This document shows, piece after piece, positions 22,001 through 35,825 of a stretch of DNA of 64,000 nt (its first letter is position 1; each line of letters starts with the position of its first letter). Made by a program: the position numbers and the translations under genes. Location: positions 616,001 to 680,000 of the forward strand of contig BLAL01000191.1 in NCBI GenBank assembly GCA_015698045.1. The letters run 5' to 3'. The DNA comes from Rhizophagus clarus. Lineage: Eukaryota > Glomeromycota > Glomeromycetes > Glomerales > Glomeraceae. The notes beneath the pieces are model-generated. The model made no database searches. It saw only the letters and a list, made by a program, of their open reading frames with translations, and had not been told where the DNA came from.

Positions 22001-25000
22001 TTGATCCAAAATTTTTGCAGGATTTTGAGCAAAGCAATATTCGTCAAAGGTCATTAGTATATCATGATAGGTTTTCCTCGCTTTTAAAGGATATTACGGA
22101 CGATTCAAATGCGCATGTAGACACATCAAGGACAACGGTTGAATTGGCTTACTATCACAGTATGCGCGTATACAGAGGAAACGTATTTCTCTTGGTATAT
22201 ACTTGATTTATTTTTTTACAATAATATAATTATCGATAAAATTTCAAATTCTGATGCTAGTATTTTAATAATTTTAGGGTGTGAGACAACTTTATGTTGG
22301 GACACTTTTATCATGGGAAGATCGTGTAATTGCACTTGTGCAATCTGGTGATTTCCTTGAAGCTATAGCTCTAGCCACATCTTTTTATAATAAAACATCA
22401 TCTCAAACAATTCTTGGTTTACCAGATGATGAAGAAAGTCGTCATGCAATTGTAGGTGAAAAACTTATGGAACTTTTAATTATTTCACTAAATCATGCAT
22501 TCTCGAGTGAGCGTACATTCCAGGGTATGGTTGATGAACATAATGGTAGTGGTGCAGTCCTATTCAATGATTTAGCTGTCGCATGTATTGAGGCCTGCCT
22601 TAGTATGCATAGAGAGGACTTTCTATTTAATGACGTTTATGAGCGATATTCTGAGGCTTCTGCCAAAGGAGTGCTCCTTGAAGTTTTAGAACCATATATA
22701 CTTGACGATAAAATAAAGGATTTACCCCCAGAAATAATGAAGGATCTGGTCGATCATTATAAGAGCCGTCGTATGCTTGCAAAAGTTGAAAAATGCATAT
22801 GGCATATTAACCCTCAATGTATAGATATTGATCAAGTTGTTCAGTTATGCCAAAGCGAGGGACTCTATGACGCAATGATTTATGTCTGGAATCGCTCCAT
22901 GATGGATTACGTTAGTCCGGCTGTTGAACTCCTCAAAATAATTAGAAAAATCTTAATTTTAGAAAAGCGTAAAAAAAAGAAGCATCGTTCTTCAATGTCA
23001 AGTTCCTCCATTTCAACTGATGTTAATGTTGAAGCGGGTGAAGATTTAGAGACAATGAGAACAAATGCCCGCAAATTTTATACTTACATGGGAAATATTC
23101 TCACCGGTCGCACATATCCTAACGGTGCTCCACTTTCTGAATTGGAAGCTAATGAGGCTCGAACAACATTATATTCTTTTGTGTTTTCTGGTCGTTGTGT
23201 TGTATGGCCTAGGCACGGTGGGGAATTAATCCTAACAGCTGAAGACGAGTTGAAAGGTTTAGAACCTACTTATCCTTATCTTAGAATCTTCTTACGGTTT
23301 GATACAAAAGCATTCTTGCAAGCTTTAGAAATTGCCTTTGAAGATTCTTATTTAAATGGGGTTGAAATAGTTATGAATGGTGAAGAATATGTTGAGGAAG
23401 AAGAATTACCTGGGAAAATCATCAATCGTCAGTTGTTAGTAAATATCCTGTTAGAAGTTATGACATCAGGTTCTTTAGATAACTCGGAATTTTCCCAGAC
23501 AGATATTTCTTACTTGTATAGTTTTGTAGCACGTAATTTACCAAAATACACACAATTCTTACTATTACCCCCATCCATCATACATAAAATACTGGTCCAC
23601 CTCAGCACTGATAATGTTCCTCGTACTCGCGAAGAACGGCAACTTTCAGTAGAATGTTTATTATCTATTTATACACCACAAGATGAAAATCAGATGGTTC
23701 AGCTTTATGAAAATGCTGGTTTTTGGAGAGTGTTGGAGCATGTATATAAAGCAGATAAAAAATACGGATTATTAGTGACAACATATTTAAAAGATCCCGA
23801 ACGAAGAAATGAAGTTTTTGATTGTATTCGTAGCTTATTAAATCCAAACAGTAAGCTTACGGAGAAACAACGAAATGAGGTCATACAAACTATAATGACA
23901 AGAATTGAAGAAATTGTTGATATTGATGGCGAACAAACTGCCGCAATTATTAAAACATATTTTGACAGTGATCACAAAACTGTTATCGAAAATTTATCAC
24001 CATCTCCAGCACGCTTATTCACTTATTTGAGAGGACTGTTGGAACCTTCTCAAGAAAACGTAACAGGCGGAGAACTTATGAGAATTCGAACTGTCGAAGA
24101 ACAAGTTATTTTGTCTGAAGCACATTCAGAATCCCTTCTTATAGATCCAGAAATTCATGAACAGTATATTGCATTAATGTGCAAGTTTGATCCTACAGGT
24201 GTATACCATTATTTACAAACTCATCCAGATACCTATCGAATGGAATATGTATTGCCTATTTGCGATAGCACTGATATTGTAGATGCAGTGGTTTGGATTT
24301 TGGAAAGGAGCGGTAAAGCAATTGAAGCACTGAATAAGATTTTGGATATTGTCCAAGATAAAAAGCAAGAAATTCTTTCACTGATTGAAGATAAAAAAAA
24401 TGACATAAATGATCAATGGACATTATTTGAAAAAACGAAAATAGAGACATCTTTAATGAAGTTAAAAGGTGTACTCAAGATTGGCATTCTTTTATGCGAG
24501 AATAGTTGCCGACGAGCAACTTCAACCAAAGGTTCTAAGGGTGCTGTTACTTTACCTCACGACCATACTACAGAAAGTGAAACTGAATTATTATGGTTTA
24601 AACTTCTTGATGCATTTTTGGATGCCACTAAAGCTATATCTTCAAGTGTCATACCACCAATACCTCCTATGATGTCAGAAAAACTTTTAGCCAATGGGCA
24701 ATTATCTTCATTTGAAGTATCGAGATCACCTATACCACCACATATTGCAAATCATTTAGTTACGACTTTTAAATCGTATGTTCAGTCTATTATGAGGTCC
24801 TTACTGTTGTCCACATCTTCGCCTTACGTTTCATTGCCGAGACTATTGCTTAGATTTATTCAGTCGCAAGCCAAAAGGAATAGTACCGTCTCGGACTTTC
24901 GGGACATTTTCGTAGGGATGATTGATACATATAAATATGAAGGTCAGTTGCTAGCTATGACCAACCGACTATTTGAAAAGGACTTGTTCATGAATGTAGC

Positions 25001-25526
25001 GGGTGTTGTTAAACAGCGTGGTAAAGGCTGGCGCCCTCGTAGGGGGGCATGTGAAGTGTGTGGGGGTCAGTTTTGGGGAACGGATAACCCTCTGAACCTC
25101 CGCACACCATCTGGTTGGGGTTCACTCAAAAAGAAAACGCCCCATTCATCCACTATATCCAACCCTGCCAATATTGCAGATGCCTTACCAGATGCCTTAT
25201 CGACCCTTGAATCGCTTGAAGAATCTAATCAGTACCTGTCTGATGAAGAAGCTTCGACATCTGTCAACCCATTTCTCACGTCAATGTCTCCTCAACCTTC
25301 AACATCGTCAACGATTCAAGAAAACGACCTATTACTTTTCCGTTGCGGCCACGGTTACCATCGTAGATGCCTCGAAACCGAATCGAACATTTCTACAGAA
25401 AATGAACCTGAATGTACGGTTTGTCAAATAGAACGACGGAGTGATAACATTGATTCAGCGGAAAATTCGACGGGAAGAATTAAGGGCAAAGACAAAATTG
25501 TGAGTATAAATTCGTTCATGTGTTAA
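19040..25526 (+). CDS. VPS8: CORVET subunit VPS8 (WD40, alpha-solenoid, RING)
   Basis: CORVET-specific subunit that binds Rab5-GTP and tethers early endosomes. Twelve exons: 19040-19359, 19502-19587, 19665-19931, 20007-20116, 20189-20500, 20619-20712, 20797-21050, 21128-21352, 21428-21572, 21653-21861, 21961-22194 and 22278-25526, 1834 aa if the last frame is read to its stop. After a disordered acidic and serine-rich N-terminus (about 365 aa) come WD40-type strands (VNGVIAVGTIRGLIMVYE, IASGHAQGYILIWDLQRP). The Vps8 helical repeats follow, starting VGTLLSWEDRVIALVQSG. The C-terminal RING has CEVCGGQFWG near residue 1676, FRCGHGYHRRC near 1772 and CTVC near 1797, with about 95 low-complexity residues inserted. 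The last residues (KIVSINSFMC) run through a GTGAGT that could be a donor; splicing to AG at about 25612 would end the protein almost at once. Confidence 0.92.
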
Positions 25527-26187
25527 GGCTTACCTTTTTTTTTTAAAAAAAAAAAAATTTGTTACGAATCTATCATATATTATTATCTTTTTTTTTTTTT
25601 TTTAATAATTAGATTTAATGAAATCGCAATACTTTTAATATGAGACGAAAAAGGTTTTTGGACTGACTTTGAGAACTGTGACGTGAATATTTGCTATTTA
25701 TTATAACTTTTAATCTCTCCATTATTAACTTTTTTTTTGAGATTTGAATTATTTTTTACAATGGTATTCAACAATTACTTTTTAATTATTGGTTTAGGAC
25801 TTTGTTTAAAGGGTCTGTGTTCCCAGGTTTTTTTCCATTTTCTCTTGTTTATAATTATTATTATAGTGTAAATTAACATTCGCTTATAAATTAAATTCCT
25901 TATTTTGTAATTTTAGATTTTTTAGTAGGGGGGTTTATAAATTTATTGTATTTATATTAGTATTTATTTAAGTATTTGTTCTTGGGAAGATTATTTTCTA
26001 CATCAAATTGTAAATTATTATTAAAATATTTTGATGTGCTGGTTTTCGGATATAAGTTCGTACAATTTACAATATTATAAATATACTTTTCAGTAATAAC
26101 GTGTTAAAAATAGTATTTATTTTTAGATACCGACGAATAATAATTATACAGTATATTGATGATAATTTCTATTATAAAAATAATATT
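25527..26187. other. Convergent gap, VPS8/GET5
   Basis: 3' regions of two converging genes. It contains a T10-A12 tract at 25536-25557, a further T-run at about 25588-25602 and a G5 run near 25927. No gene seen. Confidence 0.5.
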
Positions 26188-27000
26188 CTATTCAGCAGTT
26201 TTTGTATGTTTTTCAAAATCACTAATAAATTTTTCATTATATTCTTTATAAATGTTTAAAAATTCTTGAAATACATGATCAGCATCTTTATTTTGGGAAA
26301 ATTGACCTTGAAGAAAAGTATGTAAAGCACGCCAAAATTGAGGATCTTTCAATTTTTCCGTAGCAGTAGTAGAAAGAGATTGTAGAGCTGAACTTGAAGA
26401 AGCAGGTGGTGTTATTGTATCGGAAGTAGAAGCACTACCAGATTTTTGAACTAAGTGTATTGTGGTGTCATTATTAATACCATATTCATATAAAGTTTTA
26501 GTATCAACTAAGGCTTTTCCCTTTAATATCAATCTTTGATTGTTAATAGGAATTGAAGTAAGAGGTTGTAATTTTTCCTTAAGATTAACAACCGTATCAG
26601 AATTATTTAATTGGACTGTATATGTCTGACCTCCTTTAAGTGATTTAATTTTTACTTGAATTGGAATACCTAAAAAAGTACGCGTTATTCGAAAATAAAA
26701 AAAAAATTTATTCAAAATATTACGATCCATACCTTGAGCAGGTTCAGCATTTTGTGAAACTTCTTGGGGTCTTGATTTTCCTGTTGATTTTTTACTTTTA
26801 CTAGATAGTGCGTTTGCTGTCTACAATTATAATAAAATGAAAACTTGTCTTAAATAAGAAATTCTCGTTTAATTTCTTCAACTTACTGGTTTTTGACGCG
26901 TTTGAAGAGGAGGGGCAAAATCTTGAGGATATCTCACGGGACGTGATGATAAAGAATTAAGAAAGTGTGTAACAAATTTTGTCTCATCAGCTAAACTCAT
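26188..27000 (-). CDS. GET5: GET5/UBL4A-like ubiquitin-like protein of the tail-anchored protein pathway
   Basis: Adaptor that, with Get4 and Sgt2, hands tail-anchored proteins to Get3. Exons 26887-27000, 26733-26820 and 26188-26669, 227 aa. The N-terminal segment ETKFVTHFLNSL, then RPVRYPQDFAPPLQ, resembles the Get4-binding N-terminal helix region of fungal Get5/Mdy2. A lysine and serine-rich linker (SSKSKKSTGKSRPQE) leads to a ubiquitin-like domain at about 70-145 (IQVKIKSLKGGQTYTVQL, LKEKLQPLTSIPINNQRLIL, TLYEYGINNDTTIHLV). The C-terminal helix (FWRALHTFLQGQF, about 170-220) would be the homodimerisation domain. The assignment to GET5 rather than another UBL protein rests on the N-terminus and domain order. 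Divergent from the CUE gene with 275 bp between starts. Confidence 0.8.
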
Positions 27001-27275
27001 CCTTAGATCAAGAGTAGAGAAAATAAAAATAATGTTAGAAAATTGCGAGAAAATTTTGGTGATATGCACTCTGCAGTTACACCACTTAGATGTTAATTTC
27101 ATATCATGTGAATTGTTTCGGAAAATTAAGAGGAAAACAAAAGTAATCAAGAATTGCCAAGTATCAGCCAAGTTTATTCGCCAAGTGTCTCTTTATTTTT
27201 ATAAATAAACCCTATTAATTTGTTTTGAGTACCTTCATTTGAAATTTCTTTACCCATAAAAAATAAGTTTAACAA

Positions 27276-28577
27276 ATGGCAACTCAGAATACAGAAGCAT
27301 TAAGTACCCTGAAGGGAATGTTCCCTGACGTAGATCCTGAAGTATGTGAAGCGGTATTTGAAGCTAATCAAGCAAATTTAGAACAAAGTATAAATGCTCT
27401 TTTGAGTATGTCTGATCCAAACTATAAGAGTGAAGAAACTATTCCAGTTCAAACAGAAGTATGTTGTATCACTTAAAATTAGCCTTTAGTAAATTTTCGA
27501 AATTCACTTTTTTTTTAAAAAAAATATATAGTCTGGATATAATAGTAGAGAACAAATCAGACGGGATGAAGAATTAGCTAGAAGTCTAGCAGCCGAAGCG
27601 GATAGTAAGTTCCTATTTGTATCCTTCATGCCTTCGGTGCGTCTTAAAATAACATATTTATATTTTTTGGCTTTGATTTCAGGACAATTTTATGCCGAAA
27701 ATCCTCAATATGATGCACAACAACAACGACAACGACAGCAATCGCCACCTCAACAACAACAATCTGCTTTCCCCGATTTTTCAGGTAAATATACTTGATT
27801 TAATTTTGTATATATATTTTATATTAAATCTATTATCTATTTCTTTATCCTATAGAGGAACTTCCAATAATTAAAGAAAAGGTTGTTCAGGCTTTTGACA
27901 GTAAGGATTTATTATCGATCAGACAACTTTTAACTTTCTTATTAAATTTGTTTTTAAAATCTTTTAGCAACAAAAAAGAAAGCTAAAGAATGGTACGATA
28001 AAATTAAACAACAAACAGCAACAAGAAATGAAACAACTCAACATTCTACTCCGCATTACACAAGCTTGCCTGGCTATGAAGCCGACAATCCTTTACTTGA
28101 AGAAGATTTTTCTCCTTTACAACCACGAAAAAATAATGATCGTCAGTACATAAATACTACTAACAATACTTCTAATACTACCCCTAATTCTCGAATTTCA
28201 CCTTTGAAATCTCAACCAGTTTATGGATCACATGGTATCGATGTTAATAAGGATACTGATGATGATGTATTTAGCTCTTCTACTAATAATCATCAAATAA
28301 AAATTATAAGAGAAGAACACAATCAATCTCCAATTAATACTACTTCTAAGGCTTCTCCATATAAATTAAATGATGATTTTGAAATTCCAGTTAATAATAA
28401 TAATAATAATTCTACGTCAACAACAACTTCTTCAACTTCTCCTGAAAGGTATGATTCTCAAAAGGCCACTAGTGCAGGTAATTTATATTTATTCATATTC
28501 ATAAATTTCGTATAAGTAATCATTCTATTTAAAGAATCTTTTTTAATTTAGATGCTGAAGAAATTAAAAAGATTTAG
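27276..28577 (+). CDS. CUE-domain protein (Cue5-like ubiquitin adaptor)
   Basis: The N-terminal CUE domain (about residues 6-45) has the M-F-P motif and terminal di-leucine: ALSTLKGMFPDVDPEVCEAV and QSINALLSM. It should bind ubiquitin. Exons 27276-27458, 27532-27604, 27683-27784, 27856-27900, 27968-28477 and 28552-28577, 251 aa. After the CUE domain come REQIRRDEELARSLAAEADR (a conserved feature of fungal Cue4/Cue5-like proteins), a Gln-rich stretch, an amphipathic segment (VVQAFDATKKKAKEWYDKI), and a long Asn/Ser/Thr-rich disordered tail with a 6-Asn run. Cue5 in yeast is an autophagy adaptor for ubiquitinated aggregates. I see no certain Atg8-interacting motif, so that role is only a possibility. 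Confidence 0.82.
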
Positions 28578-28979
28578 ACTTAAAACAATAACTAAAATTA
28601 TTTATTTTATGAGATACTCGATTTCATTGATTTCATTGTTAATTTTTTTAATATTTAGTTTTATGATTAGATAAATATTCTGCTTGAATATTATATAGTA
28701 GTTACTTATAACTTATTCTACTTTGTTTGTTATAATTGTAAAATGTTTTTATTAATAAAAATAACCTGAAAATATATTAACAAGCAAAACATTTCAAGCG
28801 CTTTGAATAAAAAAAAAAAAAAAAAAAAAATAATTTATAAAAACAAAAAAAAAATTCTAGATGTTATTATGTTCATGCTCTCTAAAGCACTTCTTCTAAT
28901 TGGAAATCTCAGATAATAATCACATTCAATAAATACAATTAAGAATTAAAAGATTTTACTTCAACAATATTTTGAACTA
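28578..28979. other. Convergent gap, CUE gene/TFIIE alpha
   Basis: AT-rich 3' sequence of two converging genes with a run of more than 20 A at about 28809-28830. No gene seen. Confidence 0.5.
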
Positions 28980-30644
28980 TCAATAACGAGTACCATTAAT
29001 CTTCCTATTGCCATTTTCGGGGTATTTCCCATAACCATCGTCTGTCCTTAATCGTTTATCATATCGATGTGAACTTTCCAGATCGACTTCATCAAGATCA
29101 TCATCTTCATCCTCACGACTATTATAGGCCATTTCGACTTCCTCGAACTCCTCTTCTTCAATCTCTACTTCCTCAAAATCATCATCATCAATTTCTTCAA
29201 CAATTGGCGATGTTTCAGTATCTTGATTATAATTAGCGTAATATTCTTCTAAATATCGATTGTCTCCCTCGTCTTCTTTTTCGTTAGCTCTATTATTTTC
29301 CACCTTTTGCTCTTCAATCTCCTTGCTTGTTCCTGAATTCCAGGAGTTTGAAACCATCATTTCACCTGAAACCGTACTACGAACATGCCAAGCAGGTAAT
29401 GCATTTTGTTGCCTATGAATTATAAAAAAAAAAATAAAGATTAATAAATTATATTCTAAATAAACGTTATCATATAGATACTTGCCGCTTTTTTTCAAGT
29501 TCTGCTTGTCGCTCTATCTTCGAAGTCTCATTATCATCTTGAAACACAACGACAATATCTCCTCCCAATTGTTGAATGGTGTCTTGAGCATATTGTACGT
29601 CGTGCTCCTCTAAAATATAGAATTGAAATAATTAAGAGTCAGTACAAAAATAAAATACAATGTACACTTTGTTTGTTACATACGAGTAGAACCTGGCTGT
29701 CCATTCTTTGCACCTGATCCAGCTTGCAGTTTTTCAATTGAAGAACTTTGTACAAATAGAAATAAATTATTGTAAAAGAATTAGTCAAATCCTAAATTAA
29801 ATCTCAATAATAAATACATACACAGGGATTCGCAATTTATCAATAGTTTTCAATAAATCGATTATCGGTTTACTTTGTTCCATGAATCTAAAAATTTTTA
29901 AATAATGATCAATAAGCTATCTTGCGGACTAAATTATCATTAGCAATTACCTTCCATGAAGCTTTTCCGATCCCTTGACATTTTCAGCATTGTCATTATG
30001 ATCCAGTTCAGAATGACATATATCACATATAAATGTCTGACGAATAGGATCAAAAAGATTATGAACATCAAGAGGTGCAAATACTTTTTTGCATTCTGGG
30101 CATAAATATCCCTTATTTTCTTGTTCCTGTATTCACAAATAGGTTTATAATGGATTGTTTTACAGGTAATAGAATATCAGATCAATTCAAAATAAAATGA
30201 ATTCATACACTTCGCATACGATCGCCGACCATTTCACGGATTTTAAAAATTTTCCATTTGATAACATTGACAACCTAACAAAATAACGAATGAAATAATG
30301 ATATGAAAATATAAATACATATGCGTATATATAATTATAATTCCTATTACCTGTTGCCAGTCAATATAATAATAAGTTCTTGGAATTGCCCGCTGTTCTG
30401 CTTTCTTTGGTTCAGCTTTTGTGAACGTTTTAATGAGACGTGCTTCTTTTAGAGTACCGCAAAGCTTGTGGATCTCTTTGACGTTAAGACCAACGCCTTT
30501 CGCCAAATTTTCGTCGCTTATGGCTTCTTGTTTAGTGAGCTGATCCAGCACTACAATGTGTTGTATTTGGAAAAAAGCTCTTGCCACCCTCATTAGCAAA
30601 GAAATGAAGACGCTCATATCGGTAGCCTCTTCCATACCACTCAT
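28980..30644 (-). CDS. TFA1: Transcription initiation factor TFIIE alpha subunit
   Basis: General factor that recruits and regulates TFIIH at Pol II promoters. Exons 30351-30644, 30209-30274, 29951-30126, 29822-29887, 29684-29745, 29486-29609 and 28980-29412, 286 aa. Order: winged helix (residues 8-100; VVLDQLTKQEAISDENLAKG, RTYYYIDWQQ), linker helix (NVIKWKIFKIREMVGDRMR), zinc ribbon with CPEC and CDIC (KGYLCPECKKVFAPLDVHNL, then TFICDICHSEL), RFMEQSKPIIDLLKTID, then LPAWHVRSTVSG. The acidic C-terminal tail (DDDDFEEVEIEEEEFEEVE) is expected to bind TFIIH. The last intron (29413-29485) has GC instead of GT at its 5' end; only that choice keeps the frame and gives KKRQQNALPAW. Confidence 0.94.
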
Positions 30645-31033
30645 TATATTAAATGTTTTTTAAAATTTTTGTAACGACGAAAACAAAATAAATGGCAGTC
30701 GGAGGTATAACAAGAAAAACCAACAAAGCAAGGCGGAAGCTCAATTTAGCGACTTCTCAAGTTAAAATTCTATCAAAGATTTTGATCTCTGAAAAATGTG
30801 TAATAAACAGAAAAAAAAAATAGAAAATTACAATGACTTTTTTATCACATCAGAATGCTACTACCCGCAGCAATGCATGAAGTCGGAATTTTGCGGTTCT
30901 GTACGTTTGATTCCTTACCTGGAATGATACAGAATTTAATTTGTCAGTATGATGTATGTGATGAAGTATAAATAGGGTTCAGGATACGCTTGTTCTTTCG
31001 ATTCAATCTTAAAACATTTACTTTTCAAACCAA
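30645..31033. promoter_or_regulatory. Divergent promoter region, TFIIE alpha/GDP-fucose synthase
   Basis: Contains a good TATA box, TATAAATA, at 30968-30975, about 59 bp upstream of the GDP-fucose synthase ATG. That suggests strong or regulated transcription of that gene. No comparable element is obvious on the TFIIE side. Confidence 0.6.
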
Positions 31034-32498
<1,465 letters not shown>

Positions 32499-33331
32499 AT
32501 ATAATAATAGTAAAAAGAGTAGCGTGTGTGTTATATAGATGTAATTTTCAAGTCAATAAATTTGATTTTTATGTAATTTTTAGAATTATTAAATTACGAA
32601 GAGGAAATTAGATAAAAGAGAACGAAATATAGATAAAATTATTATTTAATTCATATTCTCGAATTTCGATTAGTAAAATTTCATGTGAATATATTAAAAA
32701 TAAGGACCAATAGCATAATAGGAGAATTTAAGTATAAATTTATTTCCTACTCGAAGCTTTTTTTTTGTGCTTTCTAATTTGCGATACTAAATTTTGGAGT
32801 AGAGTTTGATGTTGATATGAACGCGAAGTAGAAATTGAATCCAAACATATATGCAAGCGTTTACCTTTTCTAAATTTCATTTTATGGACCGGGAATATTT
32901 GGCGGGATCCAAATTAACATATCAAATTACTAAAATTAAGGGTGATTATAATTAAATTGTAGCTAAATGTGGTACAAAAATTTGGGCATAGGATCACTAG
33001 TTGATTATTACTGGGCATACAATGATCATAAATGATAATTTGTAATTTTAGCTAGTATGTATTGAATTATTACTATCATTTAATAGGTCTTTGAGATGAA
33101 GCTAATTAATTTTTTCATCGCAATATCTATAAATATTTTATATTTTTATTTTCTAAACCATCGAAATTAGCCAAAATAAACATGTGACACTTAACTAGGG
33201 ATGTGTAAAAATATGTGACACAGGGCATCTATCTTTTTTTATGCTACACAAAACAACATCCAATCAAATCCGGCTTTAACTATGTTAAGGATGCCCAAAA
33301 AGTACGACACACACCTTTATTGCATGTAATT
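32499..33331. other. Intergenic stretch before AP-3 mu
   Basis: 833 bp with the 3' end of the fucose synthase gene and the AP-3 mu promoter. A 9-bp direct repeat, ATGTGACAC, occurs at 33182 and 33213, about 120-150 bp before the AP-3 mu ATG. No gene seen. Confidence 0.5.
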
Positions 33332-35121
33332 ATGATTGACAGTCTTTTCGTTTTAAACACTGCTGGGTAAATTTTCTTCTAGGAATTATTCTTTTTTTCT
33401 CAATTCTTATCTTTTTTTTTTTTATAGAAAAATTATCATTGAAAAACATTGGCGAGGTCTTATAAATCGTCAGGTGGTTGATTATTTTAATGACCAGGTA
33501 TCTAGACAGTCTTCCCCAGAAGATTTACCACCAGTTGTTTCGACGCCAAAATATCAGCTGGTCCATGTTTACCGATCTTGCTTAACATTTTTAAGTCCTG
33601 TTTCCAGTGAAGGTGATTAAATGTGAATTGCGAGTCGTTTGATATTAATAAAATTTCGGTTTTATTCATTAGAATGCATATTATCATTTATTATAAATTA
33701 GTCGATGTTTTATTAGTGATAGAATTCCTTCACAGGATAGTAGATATATTAGCAGAATATTTTGGTGAAATATCTGAGATATCAATAAGAGATAATTTTG
33801 ATGTCGTTTATCAGGTTAGATTTTAATTATTACAAATTCGATTTGTATTTACTTTAAATTAATCAATTTATAATTAATAGCTTTTAGAGGAAATGATGGA
33901 TTATGGTAATTCTATAATTTATATTGATTCTGACGATTCTTAAATAAAATATCTTTATAATAAAGATTGGATAGAATATAATATGAATTATTATGTGTTG
34001 TATAGGATATCCACTAACTACTGAACCTAATGCTCTGAAGGAAATGATTGTACCTCCAAACATTATTAATAAAGTCATAAGTCAAGTTGCTGGAGTAACA
34101 AGGTAAAATCTCAAAAGTTTATAAAAAAAATTATATGTATAATCTAATTAATTTTATTTCGTATTTGTCAGCGTCACGCAGCATATTCCCAATGGAAGTA
34201 CAATATCAAGTATTCCATGGAGAAAATCTGGTGTAAAATATACAAATAATGAAATATATTTTGATATTATTGAAGAAATAGATGCAATTGTTGATAGGTA
34301 CATGTATTAAATTAAATGGAATTTCGATAAACAAATGAATTCGGGCTCATGTTTTGCTTTTCGATAATTTAGTAATGGTGCAATAGTGTCATCTGAAACT
34401 CATGGAATAATACAAGCAAATTGTCGTTTATCTGGTTTGTTGTTCATTTAATATGTATTTAAATTTAAATTTAATTTTAATTTAAATGATTAAATTATTG
34501 ATATTTAGGAATGCCGGACCTTACGTTGAATTTCATAAATCCAAGAGTGTTGGATGACTGTAGTTTTCATCCATGTGTTAGATATAATAGATTTGAAAAT
34601 GAGCGCGTACTTTCTTTTGTGCCTCCTGATGGTCCTTTTAAATTAATGAGCTATCGAGTAAATTTACCACATCAACAATCTTTACCTATATATGTAAAAC
34701 CGCAAATTCATATCGGAAATAATGGTGGTATGTTTTTTTTTATTAATTATTTCTATATTTAATACCATTCGATTATAAATATTTTTTTTTTTTTCCTTTT
34801 AAAAAAATTATGTAATATAGGTAAATTTGATATATCAATTAATATAAGAAATACGGATGGGAAGCCAGTAGAGAATGTTTTGCTAGTATTTCCTTTGGCT
34901 AAATCCGTATCAAATGTTAATGCCACATGTAATCTTGGTTCATATATTTTTGATCCCGTCACAAAGGTAAATTTTATTTTTTCTCGTATGAAGAAAACAT
35001 TTTGATAGTCTAAAAATGATTTTTCTCATCTGATCAGAGTGTTAGGTGGGATCTAGGTAAAATAGAATCTAAAGATAAAGTTCCTTTACTGTCTGGAAAC
35101 TTCAGCAGTTCGTGAGTAATG

Positions 35122-35152
<31 letters not shown>

Positions 35153-35424
35153 TAGAAAACAAAATCAAATACTAACGATAACATATTTAGTGAACAAACA
35201 CCGGAATCAGGACATACAATTACGTTAGATTTTTCCATTAATATGTATGCAATATCGGGACTTAGAGTAGATAGTTTAAAGATATTTAATGAGGGATACA
35301 AACCATATAAGGTATGTTATACCAATTTCTAGCATTATTACGAATAAAATAATTAATTTACTCTTATGATTTAAAGGGTGTACGGAGTTTAACCAAAGCT
35401 GGAAAGTTTCAAATTCGCACATGA
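33332..35424 (+). CDS. APM3: AP-3 adaptor complex subunit mu
   Basis: Medium subunit of AP-3, which sorts cargo from Golgi or endosome to the vacuole. Twelve exons: 33332-33366, 33428-33612, 33702-33814, 33881-33905, 34006-34102, 34172-34297, 34373-34434, 34509-34727, 34821-34966, 35038-35111, 35191-35311 and 35377-35424, 416 aa (animal mu3 is 418). The N-terminal longin domain has [20 protein letters not shown] and [18 protein letters not shown]. The MHD starts near [19 protein letters not shown] and contains [38 protein letters not shown] and [13 protein letters not shown]. The C-terminus [20 protein letters not shown] is diagnostic of mu3. One exon is only 25 nt, and intron 10 contains a run of 29 T at 35122-35150. 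Confidence 0.95.
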
Positions 35425-35825
35425 TAAGGACTTTTTAATTAATCCTAGGAGTTTCGATTAAATTATTATTGTATTTCAAAAAAGAAAAAAAAAAAAAATT
35501 TATTTAATTTATAATAATAATACAATAAAATATGACAAAACTTCTTTGTATAATAACTCATAATAAATATTTCTTGCATTTTAAACAAGGGACTATAAAA
35601 AATAATGATTTAAATTCACTTGAAGCTTGTATCAAAAGGAAATATTTCTGCCTAAAAAAGAGCAACTACTTTTTTTTAACTCTTTCATCTTGTATAACAT
35701 TTTAAATCAAAATCAAGGTGTTTCTCATCTTTTTAGTTTTTTTTTTTCTAAAAAAAAAAATTACAATATAAGTAAATAATAATAAATAATTTTAATAAAT
35801 ATAGAATATCTACCTCATTTCATTA
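35425..35825. other. Convergent gap, AP-3 mu/SERF
   Basis: 3' sequences of converging genes, with T- and A-runs near 35480-35500 and 35740-35760. No gene seen. Confidence 0.5.
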
